Part shown: positions 15,324 to 23,340 of the stretch, piece by piece
How the letters are laid out: every line of letters begins with the position of its first letter
How positions within the stretch are numbered: the first letter of the stretch is position 1
Assembly (NCBI GenBank): GCA_019187225.1
Contig: JABAQQ010000011.1
Coordinates: 248,001 to 312,000 of the forward strand
Reading direction: 5' to 3'
Origin: Saprospiraceae bacterium
GTDB taxonomy: Bacteria > Bacteroidota > Bacteroidia > Chitinophagales > Saprospiraceae
DNA: 64,000 bases
Notes under the pieces: generated by a model
The model's input: the letters and a program-made list of their open reading frames with translations, nothing else
Database searches by the model: none
What the model was told of the DNA's origin: nothing
Made by a program: the position numbers and the translations under genes

Positions 15324-16238
15324 ATGAGTCTTGTCGCAGTTGGAACCGTCGCGTTCGACGACATCGAAACTCCCGCCGGGCGCGCCGAAAAAATAGTCGG
15401 CGGCGCCTGCACTTACATTTCCCTGGCAGCATCGTATTTCATGACGCCTGTACGCATTGTATCGGTCGTAGGGGATGATTTTCCGGCGGAAATGCTGGAA
15501 TACCTGAAAAAAAGAGGTGTTGACCTCGAAGGATTACAAATTAAAGCAGGTGAAAAATCATTTTTCTGGGCGGGCAAATACTACCGGGACCTCAATACGC
15601 GTGATACGCTCGATACCCAGTTGAATGTGCTGGCGACTTTCGACCCTGTGTTGCCCGCCACCTACCGCAACCCCGACTATCTCATGCTCGGCAACCTGAC
15701 GCCTCAGGTACAAATGCGCGTCCTCGAACAACTCAAACGCCGGCCCAAACTCGTGGCGCTGGATACCATGAATTTTTGGATGAATTCCGCGCTCAACGAC
15801 CTGCTCGCCGTGCTGAAAAAAGTAGATGTGCTGACGATCAACGACGAAGAAGCGCGCCAGCTTTCCGGAGAAAATTCACTGGTAAAGGCCGCAAAGATCA
15901 TCCACGAAATGGGGCCTAAATACCTGATCATTAAAAAAGGAGAACACGGAGCCTTGCTTTTCCACCGGGGAGAAATATTTTTCGCACCGGCATTGCCGCT
16001 GGCCGACGTCACCGACCCCACCGGTGCGGGCGATACTTTTGCAGGCGGTTTTATGGGCTGGATGGCTAAAACGGGCGACCTGTCGTTCGGCAATATGAAA
16101 CGCGCAGTGATCTATGGTTCCGCGATGGCTTCTTTCTGCGTGGAACAATTTGGTATCGAACGCATGAAAGGACTCACGCCGGCCATGATACAAAAGCGTG
16201 TACAACAATTTGCAGATCTCGTACATTTTCAAATATAG
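15324..16238 (+). CDS. PfkB family sugar/nucleoside kinase
   Basis: A 304-residue ribokinase-fold kinase. The N-terminal Gly-rich GGACTYISLAAS segment (26-37) and the C-terminal signature DPTGAGDTFAGG (231-242), with Asp237 as catalytic base, are intact. VVGDDFPAEMLEYLKKRGVD is the typical lid region. The family phosphorylates ribose, fructose, adenosine, pseudouridine and others; substrate cannot be read from the sequence. The psuG gene on the other side of the tRNA makes pseudouridine a reasonable guess, but this kinase type is also found alone in many Bacteroidota. Confidence 0.88.
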   Translation: MSLVAVGTVAFDDIETPAGRAEKIVGGACTYISLAASYFMTPVRIVSVVGDDFPAEMLEYLKKRGVDLEGLQIKAGEKSFFWAGKYYRDLNTRDTLDTQLNVLATFDPVLPATYRNPDYLMLGNLTPQVQMRVLEQLKRRPKLVALDTMNFWMNSALNDLLAVLKKVDVLTINDEEARQLSGENSLVKAAKIIHEMGPKYLIIKKGEHGALLFHRGEIFFAPALPLADVTDPTGAGDTFAGGFMGWMAKTGDLSFGNMKRAVIYGSAMASFCVEQFGIERMKGLTPAMIQKRVQQFADLVHFQI

Positions 16239-16431
16239 GACGTTGGACGTTGGACTTTTTGACTTATGGACGTTGGACTTTTTGACTTATGGACGTTGGA
16301 CACTCGAATCCCGTCATTTGTATCCAGTAAGATGGCATGTTGTCCGTCGTCCAATTTTAAAGCATCAAATGTCCAACGTCCATAAGTCCAACGTCCAACA
16401 TCAAAAAGTCCAACGTCAAAAACAACTACCT
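16238..16431. repeat. Word-repeat module (GGACGTTGGACTTTTTGACTTAT) before ybaB
   Basis: Three copies of a GGACGTTGGACTTTTTGACTTAT-like word run from 16238 to about 16302. After about 60 bp of spacer, the complementary words GTCCAACGTCCATAAGTCCAACGTCC run to 16425, ending 7 bp before the ybaB start codon. The two arms can pair over many bases. The same word family occurs at 12471, 56222, 56636 and 62196. Confidence 0.85.
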
Positions 16432-16743
16432 ATGCTCGACAATCTTTTTGGCAATCTGCAAAAGCAACAGGAGGAACTCCAACAGAAACTGGCCGAAATC
16501 CTCGTGGAAGCCGAAAGCGGAGATGGCGCTGTGACGGTAAAGGCCGGCGCCGATCTGCACATCGAGAACATCAAAATGGACGCCTCCAAACTGGATCTGA
16601 GCGACCAGGAGCAGGTGGAAGACCTGCTTGTGGTGGCCGTCAACCGCGCGCTCGACCTGGCAAAGCAAAGAGCGGCGGCCGAAACGAGCAAACTGTTGGG
16701 AGGATTGCTGCCACCGGGTATGGGCGATTTTATAAAGCCATGA
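16432..16743 (+). CDS. YbaB/EbfC family nucleoid-associated protein
   Basis: A 103-residue DNA-binding protein. The N-terminal helix (NLFGNLQKQQEELQQKLAEIL) and the short sheet with VTVKAGADLHIENIKMDAS, then a helix VEDLLVVAVNRALDLAKQRAAAETSKLLGG, match YbaB/EbfC, small dimers that coat DNA. In many bacteria the gene follows dnaX and precedes recR; here it stands after a sugar kinase and behind a word-repeat module. Start at ATG 16432 gives the canonical length. Confidence 0.88.
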   Translation: MLDNLFGNLQKQQEELQQKLAEILVEAESGDGAVTVKAGADLHIENIKMDASKLDLSDQEQVEDLLVVAVNRALDLAKQRAAAETSKLLGGLLPPGMGDFIKP

Positions 16744-16862
16744 GTACAACCGCAATTGTCGTTTTCACGCCTTTTACATACCCACCGGATTATACTTTGT
16801 CACGCCTGGCAGCGTTTATTTGCCCTGAAATTCCGGTAAACGCCCACGCAGATGCGGCGTGA
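16740..16862 (+). CDS. Possible 40-residue ORF coupled to ybaB by ATGA overlap
   Basis: The ATG at 16740 overlaps the ybaB stop codon (ATGA) and opens a 40-codon frame (MSTTAIVVFTPFTYPPDYTLS...). No family is recognised, and there is no obvious membrane helix. The overlap is typical of translational coupling, but a frame this short can arise by chance. Confidence 0.25.
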   Translation: MSTTAIVVFTPFTYPPDYTLSRLAAFICPEIPVNAHADAA

Positions 16863-16886
16863 CTTTATCTCTAAAATACGATTCGG

Positions 16887-18110
16887 ATGCGACTTCTACT
16901 CCTCTCTTTCTTTTCATTCTTTCTGACAGTCAATGCTTTAACGGCACAAACGGTTTCGGACAAACTCGAAGCCTACTTTTCGTTCGATGCCTGCAAAGGC
17001 CTCGACGACAGCGGCAATGGTTCCAGCGGCGCCCTCATCGGCGACATTGCGTGTTACTGCGGAATGGGCGATTCATCCTTCCATTTCGACGGCGTGGACG
17101 ATGCCATTTACATCGTCGGTCCTTTTGCCGATGTGTTCACAACGAGCGATTTCACAGTCAGTTTTTATATGAAAGCCCCCGAAGGGCAACAACAGGGCGG
17201 CTCCCAATTGGTGATGGCCAAGCAGGAAAATTGTGGCAGCAAAAGGGCTTTCTGGGTACGGTATGCTGCAAAAACCCGCAAGATCACGTCCGGTATCAGT
17301 GAAAACGATACCCTGCTCACCACCGTATCGGCCGATCTGGATGGCGGCCCTTGTTGGCAATACATCACCCTGACGCGCAGCAACCAGCGATACTCCATTT
17401 ATGTCAATGGTGAACTGCGCGACGAAAAAAGCGCATCGGCGCGGATTGATCTTACCACTTCTGCCACCTTCAAGGTGGGCGAGCCGATCTGTCCGCTCGA
17501 TCAGCCGTTTTTGGGAGAAATTGACGAAATCCGTTTTCACAGCAAAGCCCTGAACAAAGACGAGATCAATCGCTATAACCTGAATGCTGACAAAATTCTG
17601 AACAGCGATACGCTCATCTACCTGGGCAATTCGTTCCAGGTCAATACCTCCGCCCCCTGCGCCGACCAATACTTGTGGAACCCCGCAACGGGTGTTTCAG
17701 ACCCGACCAGCCCCAATCCGGTCATCACGCCGGAAGCGCCGTCGGTTTACACCATCACCATCGTGCACGAAAACTGCCAGGCAACGGACACCATTCGCGT
17801 CAATGTGATTGATCCCGATACACTGGACTGTTCCAGAATATTCATTCCCAATGCTTTCACGCCCGGAGGATCACCGGGACGCAACGACGTGTTCGGTATC
17901 AGCAACCCCTTCGCCGTCAATGATTTCATCTCTTTTGAAGTGTTCGATCGCTGGGGCGGGCGGGTATTCAATGCCAGCGATTCCTTCGGGACCTGGGACG
18001 GCACCTTCCAGGGCAAACCGGTCAATCCCGGCGTATTCCTCTACCGCCTGCGTTACCGTTGTCAGGGAGAAGAAAAAGTAAGGACGGGAAGTCTGACCTT
18101 GTTGCGATGA
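16887..18110 (+). CDS. Secreted LamG-domain protein with gliding-associated (T9SS type B) C-terminal domain
   Basis: A 407-residue secreted protein. The signal peptide (1-20, ending LTAQ) is followed by a concanavalin/LamG-like domain (about 25-225: EAYFSFDACKGLDDSGNGSSG, SSFHFDGVDDAIYI, GEIDEIRFHSKALNKDEI), a short Ig/PKD-like segment (about 240-310) and the gliding motility-associated C-terminal domain (FIPNAFTPGGSPGRNDVF to the end, about 320-407), which directs export through the type IX system and anchoring at the surface. Likely role: surface binding of glycans or proteins. No partner gene is adjacent. Confidence 0.88.
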   Translation: MRLLLLSFFSFFLTVNALTAQTVSDKLEAYFSFDACKGLDDSGNGSSGALIGDIACYCGMGDSSFHFDGVDDAIYIVGPFADVFTTSDFTVSFYMKAPEGQQQGGSQLVMAKQENCGSKRAFWVRYAAKTRKITSGISENDTLLTTVSADLDGGPCWQYITLTRSNQRYSIYVNGELRDEKSASARIDLTTSATFKVGEPICPLDQPFLGEIDEIRFHSKALNKDEINRYNLNADKILNSDTLIYLGNSFQVNTSAPCADQYLWNPATGVSDPTSPNPVITPEAPSVYTITIVHENCQATDTIRVNVIDPDTLDCSRIFIPNAFTPGGSPGRNDVFGISNPFAVNDFISFEVFDRWGGRVFNASDSFGTWDGTFQGKPVNPGVFLYRLRYRCQGEEKVRTGSLTLLR

Positions 18111-18204
18111 CAATTGTTTGCGTCAGGACAGACTCCCGCTTTTTATGAACATCGTTGGGGAAAGTGAACGAAGCGATCCGCAATTCGCCACCCTGAACTT
18201 TTTT

Positions 18205-19011
18205 TTAAAACGACCACCCCACGCTCGCTCCTGCCACCTGGTGATAATCGCCATCGGGCAATTCAGCGATTGACCATCCGGCGTCGAAAAAGGCATTTTT
18301 CCAGAAATTCCACCGTACGCCGGCGCCTCCGGCCAGCGAAAAAGAAGCCTCTCCTGTGTCTATTTTCAAAGGCAACGCTACGCCCGCAATTTCTGCCCCG
18401 GAATGTGTTTGTACCGGGAATATCCCGCGAATGCCAGCCGAAATATAAGGCCGGATAGTTCCCCGCGTTACAAAAAATGCGGTTCCCAGATTCCCCCCGA
18501 TGGCCGATACCGAAGTGTTCATGCTGCCCTGCAGTGTCTTGGGCGGCAATGGATGTTCCTGTTGGAAAGGAATCACCACGACCGGGAAAACGCCCGACCA
18601 CTCCGACTGGAAGTGTTGCGCACTGACCCGAACCTCGAAACGCCTGCCTATCCGGACACCTGCCTGGAGCCCGGGGCTGATTTGTATCCGCCCGGGCAAC
18701 GCAACCGTTTGCTCCTGCGGGCCGGAAGTGAAGCCGATCATGAATTCTCCGCCAAGTTTTTCAAAGAGTTGCACCGCGGTTTCCGGCGCAAAAGCGGCCT
18801 GTTGCAAAGCGGGTATAGCGATGTTTTGCGGTGCAACATCGCCCTGCGGGAATGAGAAAATGAGGTTGATGTTGAAACGGGGTTGCCGGACTGCAGAGAT
18901 GATCTTAGCTTCGGCGCCGGTGAGCGGGAGTTGATTCCAGGTGACCTGGCCAAGGATGGAGTGAGCGGCTCCGTTTATAATTAAAACGCTGATATACAAT
19001 GATTTTTTCAT
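18205..19011 (-). CDS. Predicted exported beta-barrel protein, unknown function
   Basis: A 268-residue protein starting at ATG 19011, which gives a signal peptide (MKKSLYISVLIINGAAHSILGQ). The body has alternating hydrophobic strands (FEVRVSAQHF, GTIRPYISAGIRGIFPV, ASFSLAGGAGVRWNFW) and ends in GASVGWSF, an aromatic C-terminus of the kind found in outer-membrane barrels. No named family is recognised. It is followed at a distance by another exported unknown (19148) on the same strand, and they may be co-transcribed in the order 19148 then 18205. Confidence 0.6.
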   Translation of the reverse strand: MKKSLYISVLIINGAAHSILGQVTWNQLPLTGAEAKIISAVRQPRFNINLIFSFPQGDVAPQNIAIPALQQAAFAPETAVQLFEKLGGEFMIGFTSGPQEQTVALPGRIQISPGLQAGVRIGRRFEVRVSAQHFQSEWSGVFPVVVIPFQQEHPLPPKTLQGSMNTSVSAIGGNLGTAFFVTRGTIRPYISAGIRGIFPVQTHSGAEIAGVALPLKIDTGEASFSLAGGAGVRWNFWKNAFFDAGWSIAELPDGDYHQVAGASVGWSF

Positions 19012-19147
19012 TGGTTGGAAGATTTTGATCCGTGAAAAGAGTGATTGTTTATGACATCTGGCTTGCATCGCAAAGTAAGGAGGACCGGGCGGACGCTTGA
19101 TTTTCAAAGCTGACGGCCCGGCTCCTGCTTGTCCTGGGTAGCTGTTT

Positions 19148-20281
19148 TCAGCCCTTCAAAACCTTCGCTTCCGCACCGACTGCCTCGAATGTATTCCAGA
19201 ATTGATCTACACCCGCGTTCAGTCCCGACCGCGTTTTTTCGTCCGTTTTTTCAAAATCCTGTCCTGTGGCTTCTTCGAACTGCCTCACAGTATTCGCTTT
19301 AAAATCATCCTTTTTATACGCTTTGCCCGTCAGTTCGGCTGCATAAATCCAGAAAGTTTGCTGAATAACGGATTCGCGTTCTTTCTCCGGGTTGCCGCTG
19401 AACGGCGTAGTGATGGTCCCTTCGTTGTTCAATTCGTCATAAGTCTCTGCAATGCGGTTCAATGCATCGAGCAGAAGCGGAGCCGCTTCAGCGGCGTGTT
19501 TTTTCACGTCGATGGTATAGCCGAGCGGCCGGTCGGTACCGGGCATCAGGACCGACGAACCGGGGGCCGGTTTCCAGCCATTGGCCGGATTGGGCGCCCA
19601 GGTGGAAGGCAAGGCGTGGCTTCCAGACAAATTCACCCATTCATGCACTGGCGGCATTTCGTTCCCGGCAGGCACCGGTTTGGTAAAAATATCGGCGCAA
19701 TAGCCCTCCAAAGGCACATTGGCGGTAGCATGCGGCAGCACGGAGACGGACCCGATGTTCGGCACGATGTAGGGCTGGTATTGGCCGCCGGAAGGAATGA
19801 AAAATGGCCCCACGTCTACTGTAATTTCCAGGTTGGTCGGATTTTGCAGCGTCAGTACAGCAACTTGACCGGTGGTTCGCCCGGTTCCGCTGGCCGAGCA
19901 GAGGAGGGGCGTGTCGCCCAGTTGCGGCAGGGAAACGTAGGCGTTGTCCATCAGGTCGCGTTTGAGCTGTTTGATCCACTCTTTGACTTCCTTATTGTCT
20001 TTTCCGCCAGGTTTGCCGTTCTCCGATTTACGGTCGCGGATCTCATCGAGTTTTTTCCGGACGGCTTCTTTCACTTTGTCGGCATCTTTCGGATTGCCTT
20101 TGCCCGCTTTCCGGGCGGCGTCGGCAATCTCCTTTACGAGCGCTTCCTGGTCGGAACTTTCGGTTTCCTGCGCTTCCACGCGTTCGGCGATGCGGTCGCC
20201 CGTGTCGGTACCGGGATTTTGGGCATAGATCAGGTGGGCAGCGGCGAGCAGCAGTGCTGCCGCGAGCATCATTTTTTTCAT
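19148..20281 (-). CDS. Secreted protein of unknown function
   Basis: A 377-residue protein with signal peptide (MKKMMLAAALLLAAAHLIYAQ) from ATG 20281. Residues about 25-115 are highly charged and probably helical or disordered (EALVKEIADAARKAGKGNPKDADKVKEAVRKKL). A compact domain follows with VAVLTLQNPTNLEITVDVGPFFIPSGG, reminiscent of an immunoglobulin-like strand pattern with a carrier of aliphatic residues, and then an alpha-helical C-terminal third. I do not recognise a family. Confidence 0.65.
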   Translation of the reverse strand: MKKMMLAAALLLAAAHLIYAQNPGTDTGDRIAERVEAQETESSDQEALVKEIADAARKAGKGNPKDADKVKEAVRKKLDEIRDRKSENGKPGGKDNKEVKEWIKQLKRDLMDNAYVSLPQLGDTPLLCSASGTGRTTGQVAVLTLQNPTNLEITVDVGPFFIPSGGQYQPYIVPNIGSVSVLPHATANVPLEGYCADIFTKPVPAGNEMPPVHEWVNLSGSHALPSTWAPNPANGWKPAPGSSVLMPGTDRPLGYTIDVKKHAAEAAPLLLDALNRIAETYDELNNEGTITTPFSGNPEKERESVIQQTFWIYAAELTGKAYKKDDFKANTVRQFEEATGQDFEKTDEKTRSGLNAGVDQFWNTFEAVGAEAKVLKG

Positions 20282-20586
20282 GACAAATCTGTTTGTTGTG
20301 AAAAGATCGGGTTTGAACTTCAAAAAGAGTTTTGCGCAAAACCCGATACAAAGATGTCTCGCCGGCTCGTTGCCGGACAAGTACAGTTGAAGCGCCTTTT
20401 CAAGGGGAAAAAAGGGCGGTATCGCCTGGTTTAAAACAATAAAATCTTTTTAACGAATTGAAAACCAAACACTTGATAAATAAGGTGTTTGTACGGGAAA
20501 ATTGAGTTTTCCGAAAAAAGGGGCCTCTTTCCGAACAATCCTACCTGACCGCAATGATTTTATATCCCAATATCCCAATATCCCAA
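20282..20586. other. 305-bp gap with an 8-bp triplet repeat
   Basis: No gene is seen. At the right end TATCCCAA is repeated exactly three times (20563-20586), directly abutting the stop codon of the TrpF-like gene. A promoter for the gene at 20281 should be here, but I see no clean TAnnTTTG on the minus strand. Confidence 0.6.
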
Positions 20587-21228
20587 TCACGAACGCCCCA
20601 ACGTCTCAAAGAGCGCTTCGATCTCGTCGAACGATTTGACGCCTGTTTTTTCTTCTTCACCTCCCGACAGGCTCAGGCCGGCAGGTTTTAATATCGCGAT
20701 AAGGGCGGTCAATTGTTCAGCCGGCAAATCGGATTGGAGCAACACGGGATATTCGGTGCAGACGTTCTTTACCAGGCGTAAGTGTTCGGGCAACTCGTTT
20801 TCAGAAAGGAGAGGAGTGCCGGCGGGGAGCGGCTCCCTATTAGAATGAACCAAAAAACAGGAGACAAAGGGCGCCGCTTTGCGAAATAAGTGCAGCACTT
20901 TTTCAGTGTCGTCGCCCGGAGCGACAGTGAGCTCCAGGATAACGGTAAGTCTTTCGAGATCCGCCAGTTGATCGGCATAATCCGATGTTACCTGCACTGC
21001 GTCCAGGCCAAAAAATGCTGCCGCTTCGCGGATGTAGACAGTGGAGGATCGGAAGAACTCCCCCACGATTTTCGGCCCTTCCACCCATTCCCGGATGGCC
21101 TTCATGTACATGGGATCGAGGTAGGACTCGCTGCCTTCTTCGAGGTTAAAACCCAGAAAATCAACTTCTTTGGCGGCAAAATAACGGGCGTCGGTCAGAT
21201 TGGTGATGCGGGAAGCCTTGATCAGCAT
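20587..21228 (-). CDS. TrpF-like (phosphoribosylanthranilate isomerase-fold) protein, active-site Cys absent
   Basis: A 213-residue protein with the layout of a TrpF barrel: an N-terminal LIKASRITNLTDARYFAAKEVDFLGFNL strand-helix, VQVTSDYADQLADL in the middle, and LSGGEEEKTGVKSFDEIEALFETLG at the end. In true TrpF the first strand reads KICG(I/L)T, where the Cys is the general base. Here the position is Ser (KASRIT). The enzyme may therefore have a different role, or be a divergent member. No other trp genes are nearby. A -7 element TATCTTTG (minus strand, 21268-21275) lies 40 bp upstream. Start at ATG 21228; the longer frame to 21558 runs into mqnC. Confidence 0.65.
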   Translation of the reverse strand: MLIKASRITNLTDARYFAAKEVDFLGFNLEEGSESYLDPMYMKAIREWVEGPKIVGEFFRSSTVYIREAAAFFGLDAVQVTSDYADQLADLERLTVILELTVAPGDDTEKVLHLFRKAAPFVSCFLVHSNREPLPAGTPLLSENELPEHLRLVKNVCTEYPVLLQSDLPAEQLTALIAILKPAGLSLSGGEEEKTGVKSFDEIEALFETLGRS

Positions 21229-21302
21229 GAAATGGGTGGTGGTTGTCTGCTTGTTGGAGCACGGTCGCAAAGATACAGAATGACCCGGAAAGCCTTTTTT
21301 AT

Positions 21303-22445
21303 TCAATCCACCACCATCGCCACCCGGTCCAATTCCTGCTGCACGATGTTTTCGGGTAATTCCCGGAATTCGTACTGCTGATTGCGCAACTGCGGCACAT
21401 AACCGGCCTCCCGTATCGCCTGTTGGATGCCGTCGGCCGTGAACCGGAAACGCGCGCCGGCAGCCGACACCACGTTTTCTTCGATCATGATGCTGCCGAA
21501 ATCGTTGGCGCCCGCATGGAGGCACACCTGCGCCACCTGCTTGCCGACCGTAAGCCACGAAGCCTGGATGTTCACCACATTGGGCAACATGATGCGGCTC
21601 ATGGCGATCATGCGTACGTATTCGTCGCCGGTGACGGCATTGCGGGCGCGTTTGAGTTTTTTCAGGATCGTGTCCTCGTCCTGAAAAGGCCAGGGAATAA
21701 ACGCCAGAAAACCTTTCGCGTCCGCAGGTTTTTCACTCTGTACCTGGCGGATGGCGGCAAAATGCTCCATACGCTCCAGGTTCGTTTCGATGTGGCCGAA
21801 CATCATGGTAGCGGAGGTGGTGAGCCTGAGTTGATGCGCTGCCCGCATCACGTCGAGCCATTCCTCGCCGCCGCATTTTCCTTTGGAGATCAGACGCCGC
21901 ACGCGGTCGCTCAGTATCTCTGCCCCTGCGCCGGGCAATGAGTCAAGGCCCGCCGCTTTGAGTTCTTTTAAAACGTCGTAGTGGCTCATGCCTTCCAGTT
22001 TGGCCACATGCGCGATTTCCGGCGGCCCCAGTGCGTGCAGTTTCAGGTTGGGAAATTCCGACTTCAACTGCCGGAACAGATCGGCATAAAACTGCAATCC
22101 CAGGTCGGGGTGGTGACCGCCCTGCAACAGCAACTGCTCGCCACCGAGCCGGAAGGTCTCTTCGATCTTCACGCGGTATTCCTCCATCGTCGTGATGTAC
22201 GATTCTTCGTGGCCGGGTCGCCGGTAGAAGTTGCAGAATTTGCAATTGGCGATGCACACGTTGGTCGTGTTCGAGTTGCGGTCGATGATCCAGGTCACGA
22301 CATTGCCCGGCACGTGGTACTGGCGCATCGCGTTGCCGACGTGCATGAGTTCGGCGGTGGAGGCGTTTTCAAAAAGAAAAACGCCTTCTTCGGGTGTGAG
22401 CCATTCGAGGCGCAGGGCGCGGTGGAGGAGATCGGAGATGTTCAT
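21303..22445 (-). CDS. mqnC: Cyclic dehypoxanthinyl futalosine synthase
   Basis: MqnC is the radical SAM enzyme that cyclises dehypoxanthine futalosine in the futalosine route to menaquinone, the respiratory quinone. The 380-residue protein has the CxxxCxxC cluster CIANCKFC (64-71) and the family's YRRPGHEESYITTMEE, LLLQGGHHPDLGLQFYADL and MLPNVVNIQASWLTVGKQVAQ motifs. I start at ATG 22445. Upstream is a GC-rich hairpin (22451-22505). The other mqn genes are not in the window. The TrpF-like gene follows after 74 bp on the same strand but has its own -7 element. Confidence 0.93.
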   Translation of the reverse strand: MNISDLLHRALRLEWLTPEEGVFLFENASTAELMHVGNAMRQYHVPGNVVTWIIDRNSNTTNVCIANCKFCNFYRRPGHEESYITTMEEYRVKIEETFRLGGEQLLLQGGHHPDLGLQFYADLFRQLKSEFPNLKLHALGPPEIAHVAKLEGMSHYDVLKELKAAGLDSLPGAGAEILSDRVRRLISKGKCGGEEWLDVMRAAHQLRLTTSATMMFGHIETNLERMEHFAAIRQVQSEKPADAKGFLAFIPWPFQDEDTILKKLKRARNAVTGDEYVRMIAMSRIMLPNVVNIQASWLTVGKQVAQVCLHAGANDFGSIMIEENVVSAAGARFRFTADGIQQAIREAGYVPQLRNQQYEFRELPENIVQQELDRVAMVVD

Positions 22446-22450
22446 AATCG

Positions 22451-22505
22451 TACGCCGGAAGTCTGTTCCGGCCGGATGCTTTCGCCGGAACGGACTTCCG
22501 ACGTA
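22451..22505. repeat. REP-like palindrome upstream of mqnC
   Basis: TACGCCGGAAGTCTGTTCCGGC (22451-22472) and GCCGGAACGGACTTCCGACGTA (22484-22505) are inverted repeats with about three mismatches and an 11-base loop. The two arms are themselves partly palindromic (GCCGGAA). It may be a REP element; the stem would lie in the mqnC leader. Confidence 0.65.
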
Positions 22506-22574
22506 CTTTTTTGGGAAACAAAAAAGCGAAGGTAAGGTTGGGGGGAAGGCGCAAAGCATTTTTTTCAAAAAACG

Positions 22575-22606
22575 TTGTTCCCAATTTGAGAACTTTTGTA
22601 TATTTG
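22575..22606 (+). promoter_or_regulatory. Promoter of the higBA operon
   Basis: TTG (22575-22577), 21-bp spacer, TATATTTG (22599-22606). It fits the Bacteroidota consensus and decides the gene start: the predicted transcript begins after 22610, which rules out the upstream TTG at 22596 and favours the TTG at 22626. Confidence 0.8.
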
Positions 22607-22625
22607 CCTACTCAAAACACATAAC

Positions 22626-22922
22626 TTGAAACGAATAATCGCCAAACGCACGCTCAAAGAGTTTTGGGAAAAACACCCGGACTGCGAACAATACCTCAAA
22701 ACGTGGTACGATATCGCCTGGCGTGCTGACTGGAGAAGTCCGAATGACATCAAAGAGGCTTTTGCAACTGCCAGTATCATTGCAGATAATCGGGTGGTTT
22801 TCAACATCCGGGGCAATAATTACCGGCTGGTCGTGAAATTCAATTATGAACGCCAATGGGCTTTTATCCGCTTCATCGGCACACATGCCGAATATGACAA
22901 AATTAATGCAACTACTATTTGA
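22626..22922 (+). CDS. higB: HigB-type toxin (mRNA interferase), TTG start
   Basis: A 98-residue toxin of the HigB/RelE superfamily that cleaves mRNA on the ribosome. The family pattern is complete: RTLKEFWEKHPDCEQYLKTWY, a DIKEAFATASIIADNRVVFNIRGNNYRLVVKFNYERQ core and the WAFIRFIGTHAEYDKINATTI C-terminus with the His-Tyr pair used in catalysis. No ATG is available; TTG 22626 gives the canonical N-terminus (LKRIIAKRT) and lies 20 bp after the promoter. The antitoxin gene follows after 6 bp. A rare TTG start would keep toxin synthesis low. Confidence 0.92.
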   Translation: MKRIIAKRTLKEFWEKHPDCEQYLKTWYDIAWRADWRSPNDIKEAFATASIIADNRVVFNIRGNNYRLVVKFNYERQWAFIRFIGTHAEYDKINATTI

Positions 22923-22928
22923 ATAGGC

Positions 22929-23297
22929 ATGAATATCAAACCTGTAAAATCGGAACAAGATTACGAACGCGCATTAGCGCGCCTGGAGGTCATTTTCGAC
23001 GCACCGGCCAATACGCCTGAAGGCGACGAAGCCGAGATACTCACATTGTTGATTGAAAACTACGAAAATCAGCATTATCCCATTGAAGCGCCTGACCCGA
23101 TCGAGGCGATCAAGATCCGTCTGGAAGAAATGAACCTTCGACAAGCCGATCTTGTGGGTGTTATCGGAGGCAAAAGCCGGGTCTCCGAAGTGCTCAACCG
23201 CAAGCGTAAACTCTCCGTCGAGATGATCCGGAAATTGTCGGTGAAATTGAAACTGCCTGCGGCGTTGCTGGTGCAGGATTATGCGCTGGCGAGGTGA
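22929..23297 (+). CDS. higA: HigA-type antitoxin with HTH domain
   Basis: A 122-residue antitoxin. The N-terminal half (VKSEQDYERALARLEVIFDAPANTPEGDEAEIL) is the toxin-binding region; the C-terminal half (about 62-120) is a Xre-type helix-turn-helix (EEMNLRQADLVGVIGGKSRVSEVLNRKRKLSVEMIRKLS) that should repress the operon. It is typical of toxin-first HigBA loci, which may stabilise a chromosome region or defend against phages. Confidence 0.93.
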   Translation: MNIKPVKSEQDYERALARLEVIFDAPANTPEGDEAEILTLLIENYENQHYPIEAPDPIEAIKIRLEEMNLRQADLVGVIGGKSRVSEVLNRKRKLSVEMIRKLSVKLKLPAALLVQDYALAR

Positions 23298-23340
23298 ACG
23301 GAAACCCGTTTTATTTTATTTGCGAAACGATTTTCTGCAA

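Noticed and set aside
19202-20434. 410-codon plus-strand frame opposite the secreted unknown protein
   Set aside because: Arg/Phe/Gly-rich, no signal or domain; the minus-strand frame has a clean signal peptide and normal composition.
22596-22922. Longer HigB reading frame from TTG 22596
   Set aside because: The extra residues overlap the -7 promoter element and are absent in family members.
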